Positions 1 to 8,471 of a DNA stretch of 39,557 nt are shown piece by piece. Position 1 is the first letter of the stretch. Each line of letters opens with the position of its first letter. A program made the translations under genes and the position numbers. The notes under the pieces were generated by a model. It saw only the letters and a program-made list of their open reading frames with translations, was not told the DNA's origin and searched no databases. The DNA comes from Sphingobacteriales bacterium TSM_CSS (lineage in GTDB: Bacteria; Bacteroidota; Bacteroidia; Chitinophagales; UBA2359): assembly GCA_002212985.1 (NCBI GenBank), contig NBMY01000088.1:1-39557 (forward strand). Direction: 5' to 3'.

Positions 1-332
1 CCCCGAAGGGGTGAACGGATTATAGAACCCCCGAAGGGGTGAACGGATTATAGAACCCCCGAAGGGGTGAACGGATTATAAACCCCCGAAGGGGTGAACG
101 GATTATAGAACCCCCGAAGGGGTGAACGGATTATAGAACCCCCGAAGGGGTGAACGGATTATAGAAACCCCCGAAGGGGTGAACGGATTATAGAACCCCC
201 GAAGGGGTAAACGGATTATAGAACCCTCGAAGGGTGAACGGATTATAAACCCCCGAAGGGGTGAACGGATTATAGAACCCCCGAAGGGGTGAACGGATTA
301 TAAAACCCCGAAGGGGTGAACGGATTATAGAA
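1..332. repeat. Tandem array, 12 units of 26-29 bp, hairpin in every unit
   Basis: Twelve head-to-tail copies of a unit with core ccccGAAgggg followed by tgaacggattata and a short A-rich tail. Units differ by one or two bases and the array runs off the left edge. Each core is a 4-bp inverted repeat; read on the minus strand it is CCCC-TTCG-GGGG, so a minus-strand transcript would carry a C(UUCG)G tetraloop hairpin per unit. The variant unit near 224-249 (ccctcgaaggg) still forms a 4-bp stem. There are no spacers, so this is not CRISPR. The array ends 21 bp before the hsdM start and so occupies its promoter region. Confidence 0.95.
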
Positions 333-353
333 AAATCAAAAAAAGCAAACAAG

Positions 354-1856
354 ATGACTAACGAAAGCAACAATACATCAGCCATTATTTCTAAAGTTTG
401 GAGTTTTGCCACCGTTTTAAGAGATGACGGCGTGGGTTACGGCGACTATTTAGAGCAGCTAACCTATTTGCTCTTTCTTAAAATGGCAGACGAGTTCAGC
501 AAACCGCCCTACAACCGCAAATTACCCATTCCGGCAACCTACAACTGGGAAAGTTTGATTGCCAAACGCGGGGCAGACCTCGAAATTCATTACGCCGCCC
601 TGCTTCGCGAATTAGGGCAATCGAAAGGCATTTTAGGGCAAATTTTTACCAAAAGCCAAAACAAAATTCAAGACCCTGCCAAACTCTACAAGCTCATTGA
701 TATGATAGACAAAGAGCAATGGAGCACCATGGGAGCCGATATAAAAGGTAAGATTTACGAAGGACTGTTGGAGAAAAATGCCGAAGATACCAAAAGCGGG
801 GCAGGGCAGTATTTTACGCCGCGCCCCTTAATACGTGCCATGGTGGAATGTGTAAGACCCGAACCCATGCGCACCATTGCCGACCCTGCCTGTGGAACAG
901 GCGGCTTCTTTTTGGCAGCGTATGATTTTATTGCCAATCCGGCCAACTATTCACTAACCCGCGACCAAAAAGAATTTCTGAAACACAAAACTTTTTACGG
1001 TAACGAAATTGTGGCCGGAACCAGAAGAATGGCATTGATGAATTTGTTTTTGCACAACATTGGCGACTTTGAAAGCGACAATTTTATTTCTCCGGCCGAT
1101 GCTTTGATTTCGGACAGCGGCTTGCGGGTAGATTATGTATTAGCCAATCCGCCTTTCGGTAAAAAAAGCAGTATGACTTTTACCAACGATGAAGGCGAGC
1201 AAGACAGCGAAGACCTTACCTATAATCGTCAGGATTTTTGGGTTACTACCAGCAACAAGCAGTTAAACTTTGTGCAGCACATACACACCATGCTCAAATC
1301 CGATGGCAGAGCCGCCGTAGTATTGCCCGACAACGTTTTGTTTGAAGGCGGCGCAGGTGAAACCATCAGAAAAAAATTGCTGGAAACAACCAATCTGCAC
1401 ACCATTCTCCGCTTACCCACAGGTATTTTTTACAAACAAGGGGTAAAGGCAAACGTTTTGTTTTTCGACAACAAACCGGCATCTAAAAACGCACAAACCA
1501 AAGAAATTTGGTTTTACGATTTCAGAACCAACATCAAATTTTCATTGAAAAAAAGCCCCATGCGATTTGAAGACCTGCAAGACTTCATTAATTGCTACAA
1601 TCCTGCCAACATCAACCAGCGAAAAGAAACTTACAACGCAGAAACCAATCCCGAAGGGCGCTGGAGAAAGTTTACCTATGCTGAAATCATAGAACGAGAT
1701 AAAACAAGCTTAGACATCACCTGGATAAAAGACAAAAGCCTAACCGACCTCGACAACCTGCCCGACCCCGATATATTGGCAAGCGACATCATTGAAAACC
1801 TTAAAGCAGGCATTGAAAGTTTTGAGGAGATTATGGTAACCTTAAACGGGAGGTAG
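354..1856 (+). CDS. Type I restriction-modification system DNA methylase subunit (HsdM)
   Basis: N6-adenine methyltransferase subunit of a type I restriction-modification system, which normally works as M2S with HsdS for target recognition and with HsdR for cleavage. At 500 residues it has the family's usual length. The N-terminal helical HsdM_N region covers about residues 8-135. The AGQYFTPRPLI segment (150-160) precedes AdoMet motif I, ADPACGTGGFF (176-186), and catalytic motif IV is NPPF (265-268). The ATG at 354 is the first in frame after the repeat array. No hsdS or hsdR follows: the next 560 bp hold a putative MITE, then an unrelated gene on the other strand. The partners are either beyond the left edge or lost. 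Function as a methylase is well supported; activity without S is unlikely. Confidence 0.93.
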   Translation: MTNESNNTSAIISKVWSFATVLRDDGVGYGDYLEQLTYLLFLKMADEFSKPPYNRKLPIPATYNWESLIAKRGADLEIHYAALLRELGQSKGILGQIFTKSQNKIQDPAKLYKLIDMIDKEQWSTMGADIKGKIYEGLLEKNAEDTKSGAGQYFTPRPLIRAMVECVRPEPMRTIADPACGTGGFFLAAYDFIANPANYSLTRDQKEFLKHKTFYGNEIVAGTRRMALMNLFLHNIGDFESDNFISPADALISDSGLRVDYVLANPPFGKKSSMTFTNDEGEQDSEDLTYNRQDFWVTTSNKQLNFVQHIHTMLKSDGRAAVVLPDNVLFEGGAGETIRKKLLETTNLHTILRLPTGIFYKQGVKANVLFFDNKPASKNAQTKEIWFYDFRTNIKFSLKKSPMRFEDLQDFINCYNPANINQRKETYNAETNPEGRWRKFTYAEIIERDKTSLDITWIKDKSLTDLDNLPDPDILASDIIENLKAGIESFEEIMVTLNGR

Positions 1857-1865
1857 CCAACACCG

Positions 1866-2196
1866 TTACAGTGTTATAACGCGAGGTCGGGATAAGAATT
1901 TACGTTGCGGGCTTATTTTGCAAGCGTTTCAGGTTGCTTAAGTTGTTTTTTATCCCGAAATTATGGGTTGCACTAGTAAATAGCATCTGAAAATAAGAAA
2001 TAAGCCCGATATTGGAATAGTAAAACCTCCGATTGGGCAATCCCCCCCAGCCCCCCCTTTTTTGAAGGGGGGGAGCTTGCAACTCTTATTTTACAAGGCA
2101 TTGGGAGATATTTTAATCTTTTTTTGCATTCATATTGGCATTATTTGACCTCTAAATTTACCCAAACCAAAAGCCGACCTCGCGTTGTTTTACAGT
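1866..2196. mobile_element. Putative MITE-like element with inverted ends and flanking 7-bp direct repeat
   Basis: The ends AACGCGAGGTCGG (1878-1890) and CCGACCTCGCGTT (2174-2186) are a perfect 13-bp inverted repeat. Just outside them lies the direct repeat TTACAGT at 1866-1872 and 2190-2196, which would be a target-site duplication. The interior of about 317 bp (1873-2189) has no credible ORF. The element sits 9 bp after the hsdM stop. The inverted repeat is certain; calling it a non-autonomous transposon is inference, and I do not recognise the family. Confidence 0.5.
2041..2074. repeat. C-rich/G-rich hairpin of the widespread intergenic type
   Basis: Stem CCCCCCCTT (2051-2059) pairs with AAGGGGGGG (2065-2073) around a 5-nt loop, preceded by TCCCCCCCAG. 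On the minus strand it translates to a PPLQKRGGWGG-like peptide, a signature seen in many spurious ORFs of Bacteroidota and other genomes and reflecting a dispersed intergenic repeat rather than protein. It lies inside the putative MITE. Confidence 0.7.
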
Positions 2197-2417
2197 TTTA
2201 AAAATGTAATAGCTTTTTGAGAAGTACCCAAATTTTGTTGAAGTGAATATGCTCCGTTTTGTAAATGGCTTATATTCAATGTTTCGGGTATTGCTGTTGT
2301 CTTGTGGCTCAACACTTGGCGACCTGTGCATCAAATATCGCTATTTGTGCGTTGGGACGAAGGTTACTTATGTTAAGTGGTATGTGGCGTTACAAATGCC
2401 AAGACAACTTACGCTGC
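2197..2417. other. Intergenic region between the putative MITE and the sulfotransferase gene
   Basis: No convincing gene. It contains one compact inverted repeat, GCA-T-CAAATA (2328-2337) pairing with TATTTG-TGC (2342-2350) around a TCGC loop with one bulged T. Open frames starting at 2243 and 2265 run antisense into the sulfotransferase gene and have no coding character. Confidence 0.6.
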
Positions 2418-3578
2418 TTATCCTTCGCGATCGAAGCCGTAACGGTCAAAGACAAAGCCTAGGTCGCGCAGCACATCGGCGCGCGTCAGCTCGAATTCTT
2501 CCAACGTGTGGTTGTTGTGTTCGCGTTTGTAGCCGCGCTGAATCCGGGCTTGTTCGGCGATACTGCTGCGCAGCGCATCCGAAAGATCGAGACCACAGAA
2601 TGACGCCACACGTCCGACCTCGCCCTCTAAGTCGCGCATCATATCATCGTAGCGCACAGTAATCATTCGCGACTCCGGCAGTTCTCCCGCCGCCAGTAAA
2701 TCTTCGACATAGCGATAGAGACTCACGTTATGTTCGTAACGCCGCCTGATGTAACGGTCAAGCACCACCTGTGGAATGCGATCCTTGCCCCATTGGTGGT
2801 AGCACACATTTTGATGCAGTGAGAGATGCGAGGGAATCGTTTCAAATGGCGAACGCACAAGATATACAATGCGCGCATCGGGGTAGGCTTCGAGCAGCGT
2901 ACAAACGCGTAACGCCGAGTAGTTCATTTTGGTTACAACGCGTTGACGACCGGTGAACAGCATCTGTCGACGCAAACAGCCATCGAGCCAAGCCATGCTT
3001 GCACGCCGCAGCCTCACCGGCAAGAGGTCGCAGAAGACGATATCATCGAAATCTTTCTCGGAGAATGCCAAACCGGCCAATGGGGGATAAAACTGTGTCA
3101 TGGCGTGAAATAGAAAAAGGAACTCTTCCTCATCTACTTCGCCCAGTGCAGTGTGATGCCCCACACTTTTAGGCATGATCTCATCTTTTCCGGAGCGAAT
3201 TTTACGTTTGATAATCGGTCCGACAATCTTACGTGCGGTGAGCGAAGGAAAAAGCAACTCCCACATCCGAAAAACGACGAAATCGTCGCCGGAGGTCAAA
3301 CTCCGCTGTAGCATAGTGGTTCCGGAGCGCGGATGACCGATAATAAACACCGGTCGGTCAACAGTTTTTTTTCGCCAAGCTGGAAAAAAGAGATTGTCGA
3401 ACCACATTGAAAGCAACGTGGCTTCGCGCCACAGAGTAATAGACAGCACCCTTGCCAAATGCTTGCCCATTCCGAAGGTCTTTACCGTAGCACGTATAGA
3501 TTGCAAGTGATGCCGCCACCAAAAACCATTCAAGCTCTCGCCTTCAATAGATTTTTGGTCAGTTGTGCTTTTTGTCAT
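2418..3578 (-). CDS. Sulfotransferase family protein (PAPS-dependent)
   Basis: Predicted to transfer sulfate from 3'-phosphoadenosine 5'-phosphosulfate to an unknown acceptor. The 5'-phosphosulfate-binding loop is PVFIIGHPRSGTTMLQRSL (about residues 76-94), with the typical GxPRSGTT pattern. The 3'-phosphate-binding element is ARIVYLVRSPFETIPSHLSL in the second half, with the conserved Arg-Ser. The length of 386 residues fits the family. The gene is visibly richer in G+C and CpG than its neighbours and sits next to hsdM and a putative MITE, which suggests horizontal acquisition. It stands alone with no evident operon partner and no adjacent PAPS synthesis genes, so the acceptor (glycan, lipid or small molecule) cannot be deduced. 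Family call is firm. Confidence 0.88.
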   Translation of the reverse strand: MTKSTTDQKSIEGESLNGFWWRHHLQSIRATVKTFGMGKHLARVLSITLWREATLLSMWFDNLFFPAWRKKTVDRPVFIIGHPRSGTTMLQRSLTSGDDFVVFRMWELLFPSLTARKIVGPIIKRKIRSGKDEIMPKSVGHHTALGEVDEEEFLFLFHAMTQFYPPLAGLAFSEKDFDDIVFCDLLPVRLRRASMAWLDGCLRRQMLFTGRQRVVTKMNYSALRVCTLLEAYPDARIVYLVRSPFETIPSHLSLHQNVCYHQWGKDRIPQVVLDRYIRRRYEHNVSLYRYVEDLLAAGELPESRMITVRYDDMMRDLEGEVGRVASFCGLDLSDALRSSIAEQARIQRGYKREHNNHTLEEFELTRADVLRDLGFVFDRYGFDREG

Positions 3579-3755
3579 ATAAAATTATTTTTGTCTGACA
3601 TTAACTCTACAAAGTTATTCAAGGGTTAAACTATTTCTAAATTTGGCGAGGCGGCCTAAATTAGGATATACCACACTTTTTGCTTGCACATACTCACTAA
3701 TAAGCGGTCTATGCGCAACGGTACATGGCAAAGATACAAAATAGCTAAAAATGTA

Positions 3756-3771
3756 AACTCTTACAGGAGTT
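3756..3771 (-). terminator. Weak candidate terminator downstream of tex
   Basis: AACTC (3756-3760) and GAGTT (3767-3771) form a 5-bp stem with a 6-nt loop, 8 nt beyond the tex stop. On the minus strand it is followed by TACATTTTT. The plus side also has an 8-T run. The short stem makes this uncertain. Confidence 0.3.
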
Positions 3772-3778
3772 GTTTTTT

Positions 3779-5950
3779 TTACTCCGCCTGTTTAATGCTT
3801 AGGTTGATGCGTTTTCGGGCTATGTCAATGCCAATTACCTTTACCCGCACTTTTTGCTGTACTTTCAGTTCGGTTTTCGGGTCTTTAATAAATTTGTTGG
3901 CAATTTCGCTTACATGCACCATCCCATCTTGGTGAACGCCCACATCTACAAAAGCGCCAAAGTTGGTAACGTTGGTAACAATGCCGTTCAGTACCATGCC
4001 CTCTTGCAGATCTTCAATGGAGTTAATACCCTGGGTAAATTCTACGGCTTCAAATTCGCTTCTTGGGTCGCGGCCGGGTTTTGCCAGTTCCTGCATTATA
4101 TCGGTAAGGGTTGGCAGCCCTACGGTTTGGGTAATGTATTGCTTAAGGTCTATGCTGTTTCTGAGTTGGGGGTTGTTTACCAAATCTACTACCGTACATC
4201 GGGTATTTTTAGCCATTGACTCTACTATGGTAAAACTTTCGGGGTGTACGGCGCTGGCATCGAGCGGGTTTTGCGCATCGGGTATGCGAATGAACCCGGC
4301 CGCCTGTTCAAAAGATTTTGGCCCAATGCCGGGCACTTTTTTTAAATCGGCTTTGCGAAAAAAAGCGCCGTTTTGGTTGCGGTAGTCCACAATATTTTGC
4401 GCCAGTTTGTTGCCCAACCCCGATACATAGGTGAGCAGTTGCTTGCTTGCCGTATTGATGTTTACGCCCACATTGTTTACGCAACTCATTACCACATCAT
4501 CAAGCGATTGTTTGAGCTGGTTTTGGTCCACATCGTGCTGGTACTGCCCTACGCCTATTGATTTGGGGTCTATTTTTACTAATTCTGCCAGCGGGTCCAT
4601 AAGGCGGCGGGCAATAGATACGGCGCCCCGCACGGTAACATCTTCATTGGGGAACTCTTCGCGGGCCACTTCCGATGCCGAGTAAACAGAGGCGCCGCTT
4701 TCATTTACCATAACCACCTGTATATCGGGCAATTGCAGGTTGCGTATAAAATCTTCGGTTTCGCGGCCGGCGGTTCCGTTGCCTACGGCAATGGCTTCAA
4801 TAGCAAATTGTTCGCATAAATCGGTTATGGCGCTCACGGCTTCGTAGCGTTTTACGGTATTTTTTTCAAACGGAAAAATGGTGGTGTAGTGCAGCAGTTT
4901 TCCTTGCCGGTTAAGGCAAACCACTTTACAGCCGGTGCGGTAACCGGGGTCTATGCCCAAAATGTTTTTTGCGCCCAAAGGCGGCGCCATGAGCAGGTGG
5001 CGCAGGTTATCGGCAAATACATAAATGGCTTCGCGGTCGGCTTTTTCTTTGGCTTCGCCGCGCACTTCGGCTTCGAGTGAGTATTTGAGCAGGCGTTTGT
5101 AGGCATCCTGCACGGCGGTTTTAACCTGTTCGCTGCACTCGTTGTTACCTTTTACAAAGGTTTTTTCAAGTATTGCCAGCGCCTGTTCGGTATCGGGTTC
5201 TATGTGTACGCGCAGTATTTGTTCTTCTTCGCCGCGCAGCATGGCCAGCAGCCGGTGCGAGGGTACCCGGCTGAGCGGTTCTGCCCACTCAAAATAATCT
5301 TTATATTTAGCGCCTTCTTCTTCTTTCTCTTTGTTTACTTTTGAGGTAATTTGTCCGCTTCGTTTAAAAAGGTTGCGCAGCAGGTTTCGGGCGCCGGCAT
5401 CTTCGTTTGCCATTTCGGCTATAATGTCGCGGGCGCTGGCAAGGGCTTCTTCGGGGGTGTTTACTTCTTTTTGCGGGTTTACAAAGGTAGCTGCCAGTTG
5501 TTGCAGGTTAACGGGTTTTTGCTCCATGATGCGCAGGGCAAGCGGCTCAAGCCCTTTTTCTTTGGCTATAACGGCGCGGGTGCGGCGCTTGGGTTTATAG
5601 GGCAGGTACAGGTCTTCCAGTTCTGTAAGGGTGTTGGCCGCGTTTATGGCTTGTTGCAGTTCGGGGGTAAGTTTACCTTGCTCTTCAATGGTTTGCAAGA
5701 TGTATTGGCGGCGGTGTTCCAAATCGCGCAGGCGTTGTATGCCATCGCGTATGGCGGCAATTTGCACTTCATCTAAGCTGCCGGTTGCTTCTTTTCGGTA
5801 GCGCGCCACAAAAGGCACGGTTGCGCCTTCGTCGAGCAGATGAACGGTGGCGGCCACCTGCCGTGGCGAAATGTTTAACTCGCGGGCAAGCCGGTTCACC
5901 ATTTGTTCGGATAATGGATTGGTCAAGGTTGGTGGGTTTTGTTTGGGCAA
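3779..5950 (-). CDS. Tex-type RNA-binding transcription accessory protein
   Basis: Cytoplasmic nucleic-acid-binding protein of the Tex/Spt6-like family. The 723 residues match the usual length of 700-780. Order of parts: Tex N-terminal helical region (about 15-200, with ATVPFVARYRKEATG at 43-57), YqgF/RNase H-like domain starting at ILGIDPGYRTGCK (330-342), helix-hairpin-helix region (YVSGLGNKLAQNIVDYR and KVPGIGPKSFEQA), and a C-terminal S1 domain (about 648-720, GIVTNVTNFGAFVDVGVHQD and GMVHVSEIA). The ATG at 5950 is used because upstream in-frame sequence lacks Tex similarity. It appears monocistronic. Tex is implicated in transcription and RNA turnover, but its exact role is unsettled. 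Confidence 0.96.
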   Translation of the reverse strand: MPKQNPPTLTNPLSEQMVNRLARELNISPRQVAATVHLLDEGATVPFVARYRKEATGSLDEVQIAAIRDGIQRLRDLEHRRQYILQTIEEQGKLTPELQQAINAANTLTELEDLYLPYKPKRRTRAVIAKEKGLEPLALRIMEQKPVNLQQLAATFVNPQKEVNTPEEALASARDIIAEMANEDAGARNLLRNLFKRSGQITSKVNKEKEEEGAKYKDYFEWAEPLSRVPSHRLLAMLRGEEEQILRVHIEPDTEQALAILEKTFVKGNNECSEQVKTAVQDAYKRLLKYSLEAEVRGEAKEKADREAIYVFADNLRHLLMAPPLGAKNILGIDPGYRTGCKVVCLNRQGKLLHYTTIFPFEKNTVKRYEAVSAITDLCEQFAIEAIAVGNGTAGRETEDFIRNLQLPDIQVVMVNESGASVYSASEVAREEFPNEDVTVRGAVSIARRLMDPLAELVKIDPKSIGVGQYQHDVDQNQLKQSLDDVVMSCVNNVGVNINTASKQLLTYVSGLGNKLAQNIVDYRNQNGAFFRKADLKKVPGIGPKSFEQAAGFIRIPDAQNPLDASAVHPESFTIVESMAKNTRCTVVDLVNNPQLRNSIDLKQYITQTVGLPTLTDIMQELAKPGRDPRSEFEAVEFTQGINSIEDLQEGMVLNGIVTNVTNFGAFVDVGVHQDGMVHVSEIANKFIKDPKTELKVQQKVRVKVIGIDIARKRINLSIKQAE

Positions 5951-6092
5951 AGATAGCAGAATTTGGGTAAAGCCCCAAACCGCATGAATACCGAAATAAT
6001 GGCACAGCAGGTATTTGTGAGGCTGTTTTTCTGCTGCAATAATTAATGGTTCTGCACTTTGGCGGCAAAACTTTGCGCACCGGCTATTTTTG

Positions 6093-6512
6093 CTATTTTG
6101 GGTTTGCCAATTTACCGCCTAACCATGCGGCAGGCAGGTATAGGATAACTGCCGCCACCATCATCCACAAGGGGTGCGGAATGGCAACAAAGTTGGAGGC
6201 AGCGCCTGCCAATAACAGCAAGCCGGTAAACAGCGCCGAAATTTTCCAGTCTTGCGGGTTAAGTTTGCCGGCTACAAAACCGCCCAATAACGATGACAAC
6301 AGCCAATAACCAAGCATGATAGCCCACATATAGGTTGAAATGGACATTACATAAGCTTTTAATGCTTCGGTATCGTTATAATTTAGGTTGGCCGGGGGCG
6401 GGTAAATAAGGTGCGACAGGTAATCTCCTGCAAACACTACCAATACGCCTGCTGCCACTCCGGCAATTACTGAAAGGAATTTTTTAAGCATAGTACCCGT
6501 TTTTTTATACAA
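6093..6512 (-). CDS. Small integral membrane protein, unknown function
   Basis: A 139-residue protein with four likely membrane helices: KFLSVIAGVAAGVLVVFAG, YMWAIMLGYWLLSSLLGGFV, ISALFTGLLLLAGAASNFV and LWMMVAAVILYLPAAWLGG. A loop rich in Pro and Asn (YPPPANLNYND) follows the first helix. I do not recognise a named family; the pattern of small Gly/Ala-rich helices is common in uncharacterised Bacteroidota inner-membrane proteins. The start could instead be the internal ATG at 6491 (MLKKFL), which gives a more usual first helix with a short positively charged end. It lies 62 bp downstream of the next minus-strand gene, so the two may share a transcript. Confidence 0.7.
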   Translation of the reverse strand: MYKKTGTMLKKFLSVIAGVAAGVLVVFAGDYLSHLIYPPPANLNYNDTEALKAYVMSISTYMWAIMLGYWLLSSLLGGFVAGKLNPQDWKISALFTGLLLLAGAASNFVAIPHPLWMMVAAVILYLPAAWLGGKLANPK

Positions 6513-6575
6513 GATACTCGTTTTTGGTAAATGCTGCCAATTATTACCCGAAATTAAAACGGAAAGAGGCCTGCA

Positions 6576-8471
6576 TTAGGGAATAATGGGCATTTTTTTG
6601 CCGGTAAGCCAGTTAATGACCAAATCTCTGTTATCGGTAAGTTTGCCTATGTCGTAAAAGTTTGAGTAATCAAAAGAACGGGCTGTTTTCATGGGTATGC
6701 GCGATACCGTGCCGGGCGGAAGGGGAGAGGCGTGGATAAGGTCAATTTCGGAACCGTTGTAGTACAGAAAACCCACATGGTAGCTAAACCCGATGAAATA
6801 CAGACCCTTACCTTTTTGCGTAATGAGCGATTCAACTTCGGCGGGTGTTGTGCAGCGGGTAAGGTGTTCGGGGGTACTAAGGGTTTTAATGATGCCTTGG
6901 GCGCTTAGTTGCGCCAGTTTTATACGGTCAATATTGAGGCCGGCTTCGGTAAGCATGGTTGCCACAAAATAGCTGCATGCAATACGGCCGCTGCCCGGGT
7001 TGGCCGAGGTGCCTTCTTTATCGAAACCGGTACCATACCAATAGTACACAATGTCGTTGGCAATAATGTTTTCTAAATAATTTCCGGCCTGACGCAGAAT
7101 GTTGTTGGCTTCTTCTTCAGATTTAGCTTTTTTGTAAGCTTTGGCATAAAAGTCGTGTTGTTTGCGCACATCATCCAAAGTAAGCCGGTAGGCTTCGCCA
7201 AGGGTTATGGTTTTACTTTCCAGCACCACCCTTTCAGCAGCAGGTGTGTCGGCAGAAAGGTTGTTGTCGGTTGCATCGGGTACATTGTTGGTCTGTTCAA
7301 GACTGTTATTGTCAGGCGGCGCCGGGTTATTGGCGGTTGGTTGGTTATTATCGTTTACCGGGGGTTCAACGGCATTGAGTTTGGGCTGCGGTTCGGATTC
7401 TTTTTGGGGAGGCTTGGTATTTTCCGGTGCCGGTTGTGCCAGATGAATGAGCAGCGTACCGCCGGGCGGTTGGTTGTTGTCGGGTAAATCGGTGCGAACG
7501 CCAATTACGCGCATGTTGTCAATTATTTCTATGCTGATGTTGCCGGCCGCATCGGCATTGGAATCGGTATTGAGAGCATTATTAACAACAGGTTCATGGT
7601 TGGTTGTCTCTTTAATGGCAGCCGTTTCTTTTGTTTCGGGAGCCGAAACAGGCGGCTCAACCGGCATGGGTGTTGGTTGTCCGACATCGGGTGGCGCTGT
7701 TTGGGCAGCAGTTTCAATTGTTGAAGGTTGGTTTTTTGCGGTTTCAGAGGGAGTAGTTTTTTTATCTTTTTTACCTTTTTTAGCGGCATTTTGCAGGCGC
7801 GTGGGCAACAGTACCGGTTCAGAGGCGGCTGTTTTGGCAGGTTCAGTTAAAGCAGGGGTATTTTCGGGTTTGGTTATGGGTTCGGGTTCGGTTATTTGGG
7901 CAGGCGGCGGGGCTGTGGGGTTGTTGTCAATTGTGGGTTGAACGGCATCGGGGATGATAGCCGGTTCAGATGCGGCTGTTTTGGCAGGTTCAGTTAAAGC
8001 AGGGGTATTTTCGGGTTTGGTTATGGGTTCGGGTTCGGTTATTTGGGCAGGTGGCGGGGTTGTGGGGTTGTTGTCAATTGTGGGTTGAACGGCAACGGGG
8101 GCGTTAGCCGTTGCATTGGCGGCATTGCCGGGTGTTTCGGGTAGTATTTGCCCCACCGTTTCTGGCGGCAGGCTGCCCGTGCCGGCATCTGAATAAATGG
8201 TATCGGAAGGCAGCGCCACATATTCGGTAACGGTAATGCGTTTTTTAAGCCATTGCCCGTTCACCACAACCGGGCGGCTGGTGGTATCGGTAATTTTAAG
8301 GGTGTTCATAATTATTGTTATGCGCTCATTTACCTTAACGGTATCTTTAATCAACACAGAATCGCCGGGTAAAGAAAAAGCTAAAGCAAAGCCATTTGCT
8401 TCTGCCCCCGTAACGGCATGACAAAAAAACAGCGCACCAATCATCGGAATAAGAAATAAGGAATGCCTCAT
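6576..8471 (-). CDS. Secreted Pro-rich protein with C-terminal NlpC/P60-like (papain-fold) domain
   Basis: 631 residues. An N-terminal signal peptide (about 1-24, hydrophobic LFLIPMIGALFFCHAV) is followed by a short folded part, then a long low-complexity linker rich in Pro, Glu, Thr, Asn and Ala (about 110-430) with a near-exact 49-residue duplication. The C-terminal globular part (about 435-631) carries GRIACSYFVATML with a candidate nucleophile Cys near 499, GFSYHVGFLYY with His near 565, and DLIHASP with His near 580. That order resembles NlpC/P60-type cysteine peptidases that cut peptidoglycan peptides. A YGTGFDKEGTS segment before the Cys fits this fold in Bacteroidota. Likely periplasmic or cell-wall acting; hydrolase activity is inference. 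Confidence 0.72.
   Translation of the reverse strand: MRHSLFLIPMIGALFFCHAVTGAEANGFALAFSLPGDSVLIKDTVKVNERITIIMNTLKITDTTSRPVVVNGQWLKKRITVTEYVALPSDTIYSDAGTGSLPPETVGQILPETPGNAANATANAPVAVQPTIDNNPTTPPPAQITEPEPITKPENTPALTEPAKTAASEPAIIPDAVQPTIDNNPTAPPPAQITEPEPITKPENTPALTEPAKTAASEPVLLPTRLQNAAKKGKKDKKTTPSETAKNQPSTIETAAQTAPPDVGQPTPMPVEPPVSAPETKETAAIKETTNHEPVVNNALNTDSNADAAGNISIEIIDNMRVIGVRTDLPDNNQPPGGTLLIHLAQPAPENTKPPQKESEPQPKLNAVEPPVNDNNQPTANNPAPPDNNSLEQTNNVPDATDNNLSADTPAAERVVLESKTITLGEAYRLTLDDVRKQHDFYAKAYKKAKSEEEANNILRQAGNYLENIIANDIVYYWYGTGFDKEGTSANPGSGRIACSYFVATMLTEAGLNIDRIKLAQLSAQGIIKTLSTPEHLTRCTTPAEVESLITQKGKGLYFIGFSYHVGFLYYNGSEIDLIHASPLPPGTVSRIPMKTARSFDYSNFYDIGKLTDNRDLVINWLTGKKMPIIP
7816..8103 (-). 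repeat. Near-exact 147-bp in-frame tandem duplication
   Basis: Two copies with a 147-bp (49-codon) period (7816-7962 and 7963-about 8103) differ at only a few positions. They encode the repeated linker segment containing TEPEPITKPENTPALTEP. The near-identity at DNA level indicates a recent duplication and a slippage-prone linker whose length may vary between strains. Confidence 0.9.

Noticed and set aside
1..332. CRISPR array
   Set aside because: The units are directly adjacent with no variable spacers, and no cas genes are present.
188..412. Minus-strand ORF in the left array
   Set aside because: Its protein is just the repeat unit translated (RSPLRGF-like copies), and it overlaps the hsdM start.
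2305..2380. Integron attC site
   Set aside because: GCTCAAC, GTTAAGT and an imperfect hairpin are present, but the arms do not pair in the attC arrangement, there is no matching site on the other side of the sulfotransferase, and no integrase is seen.
2243..2662. Plus-strand ORFs near 2243-2662
   Set aside because: They run antisense into the sulfotransferase and show no family features; the antisense gene has clear motifs.
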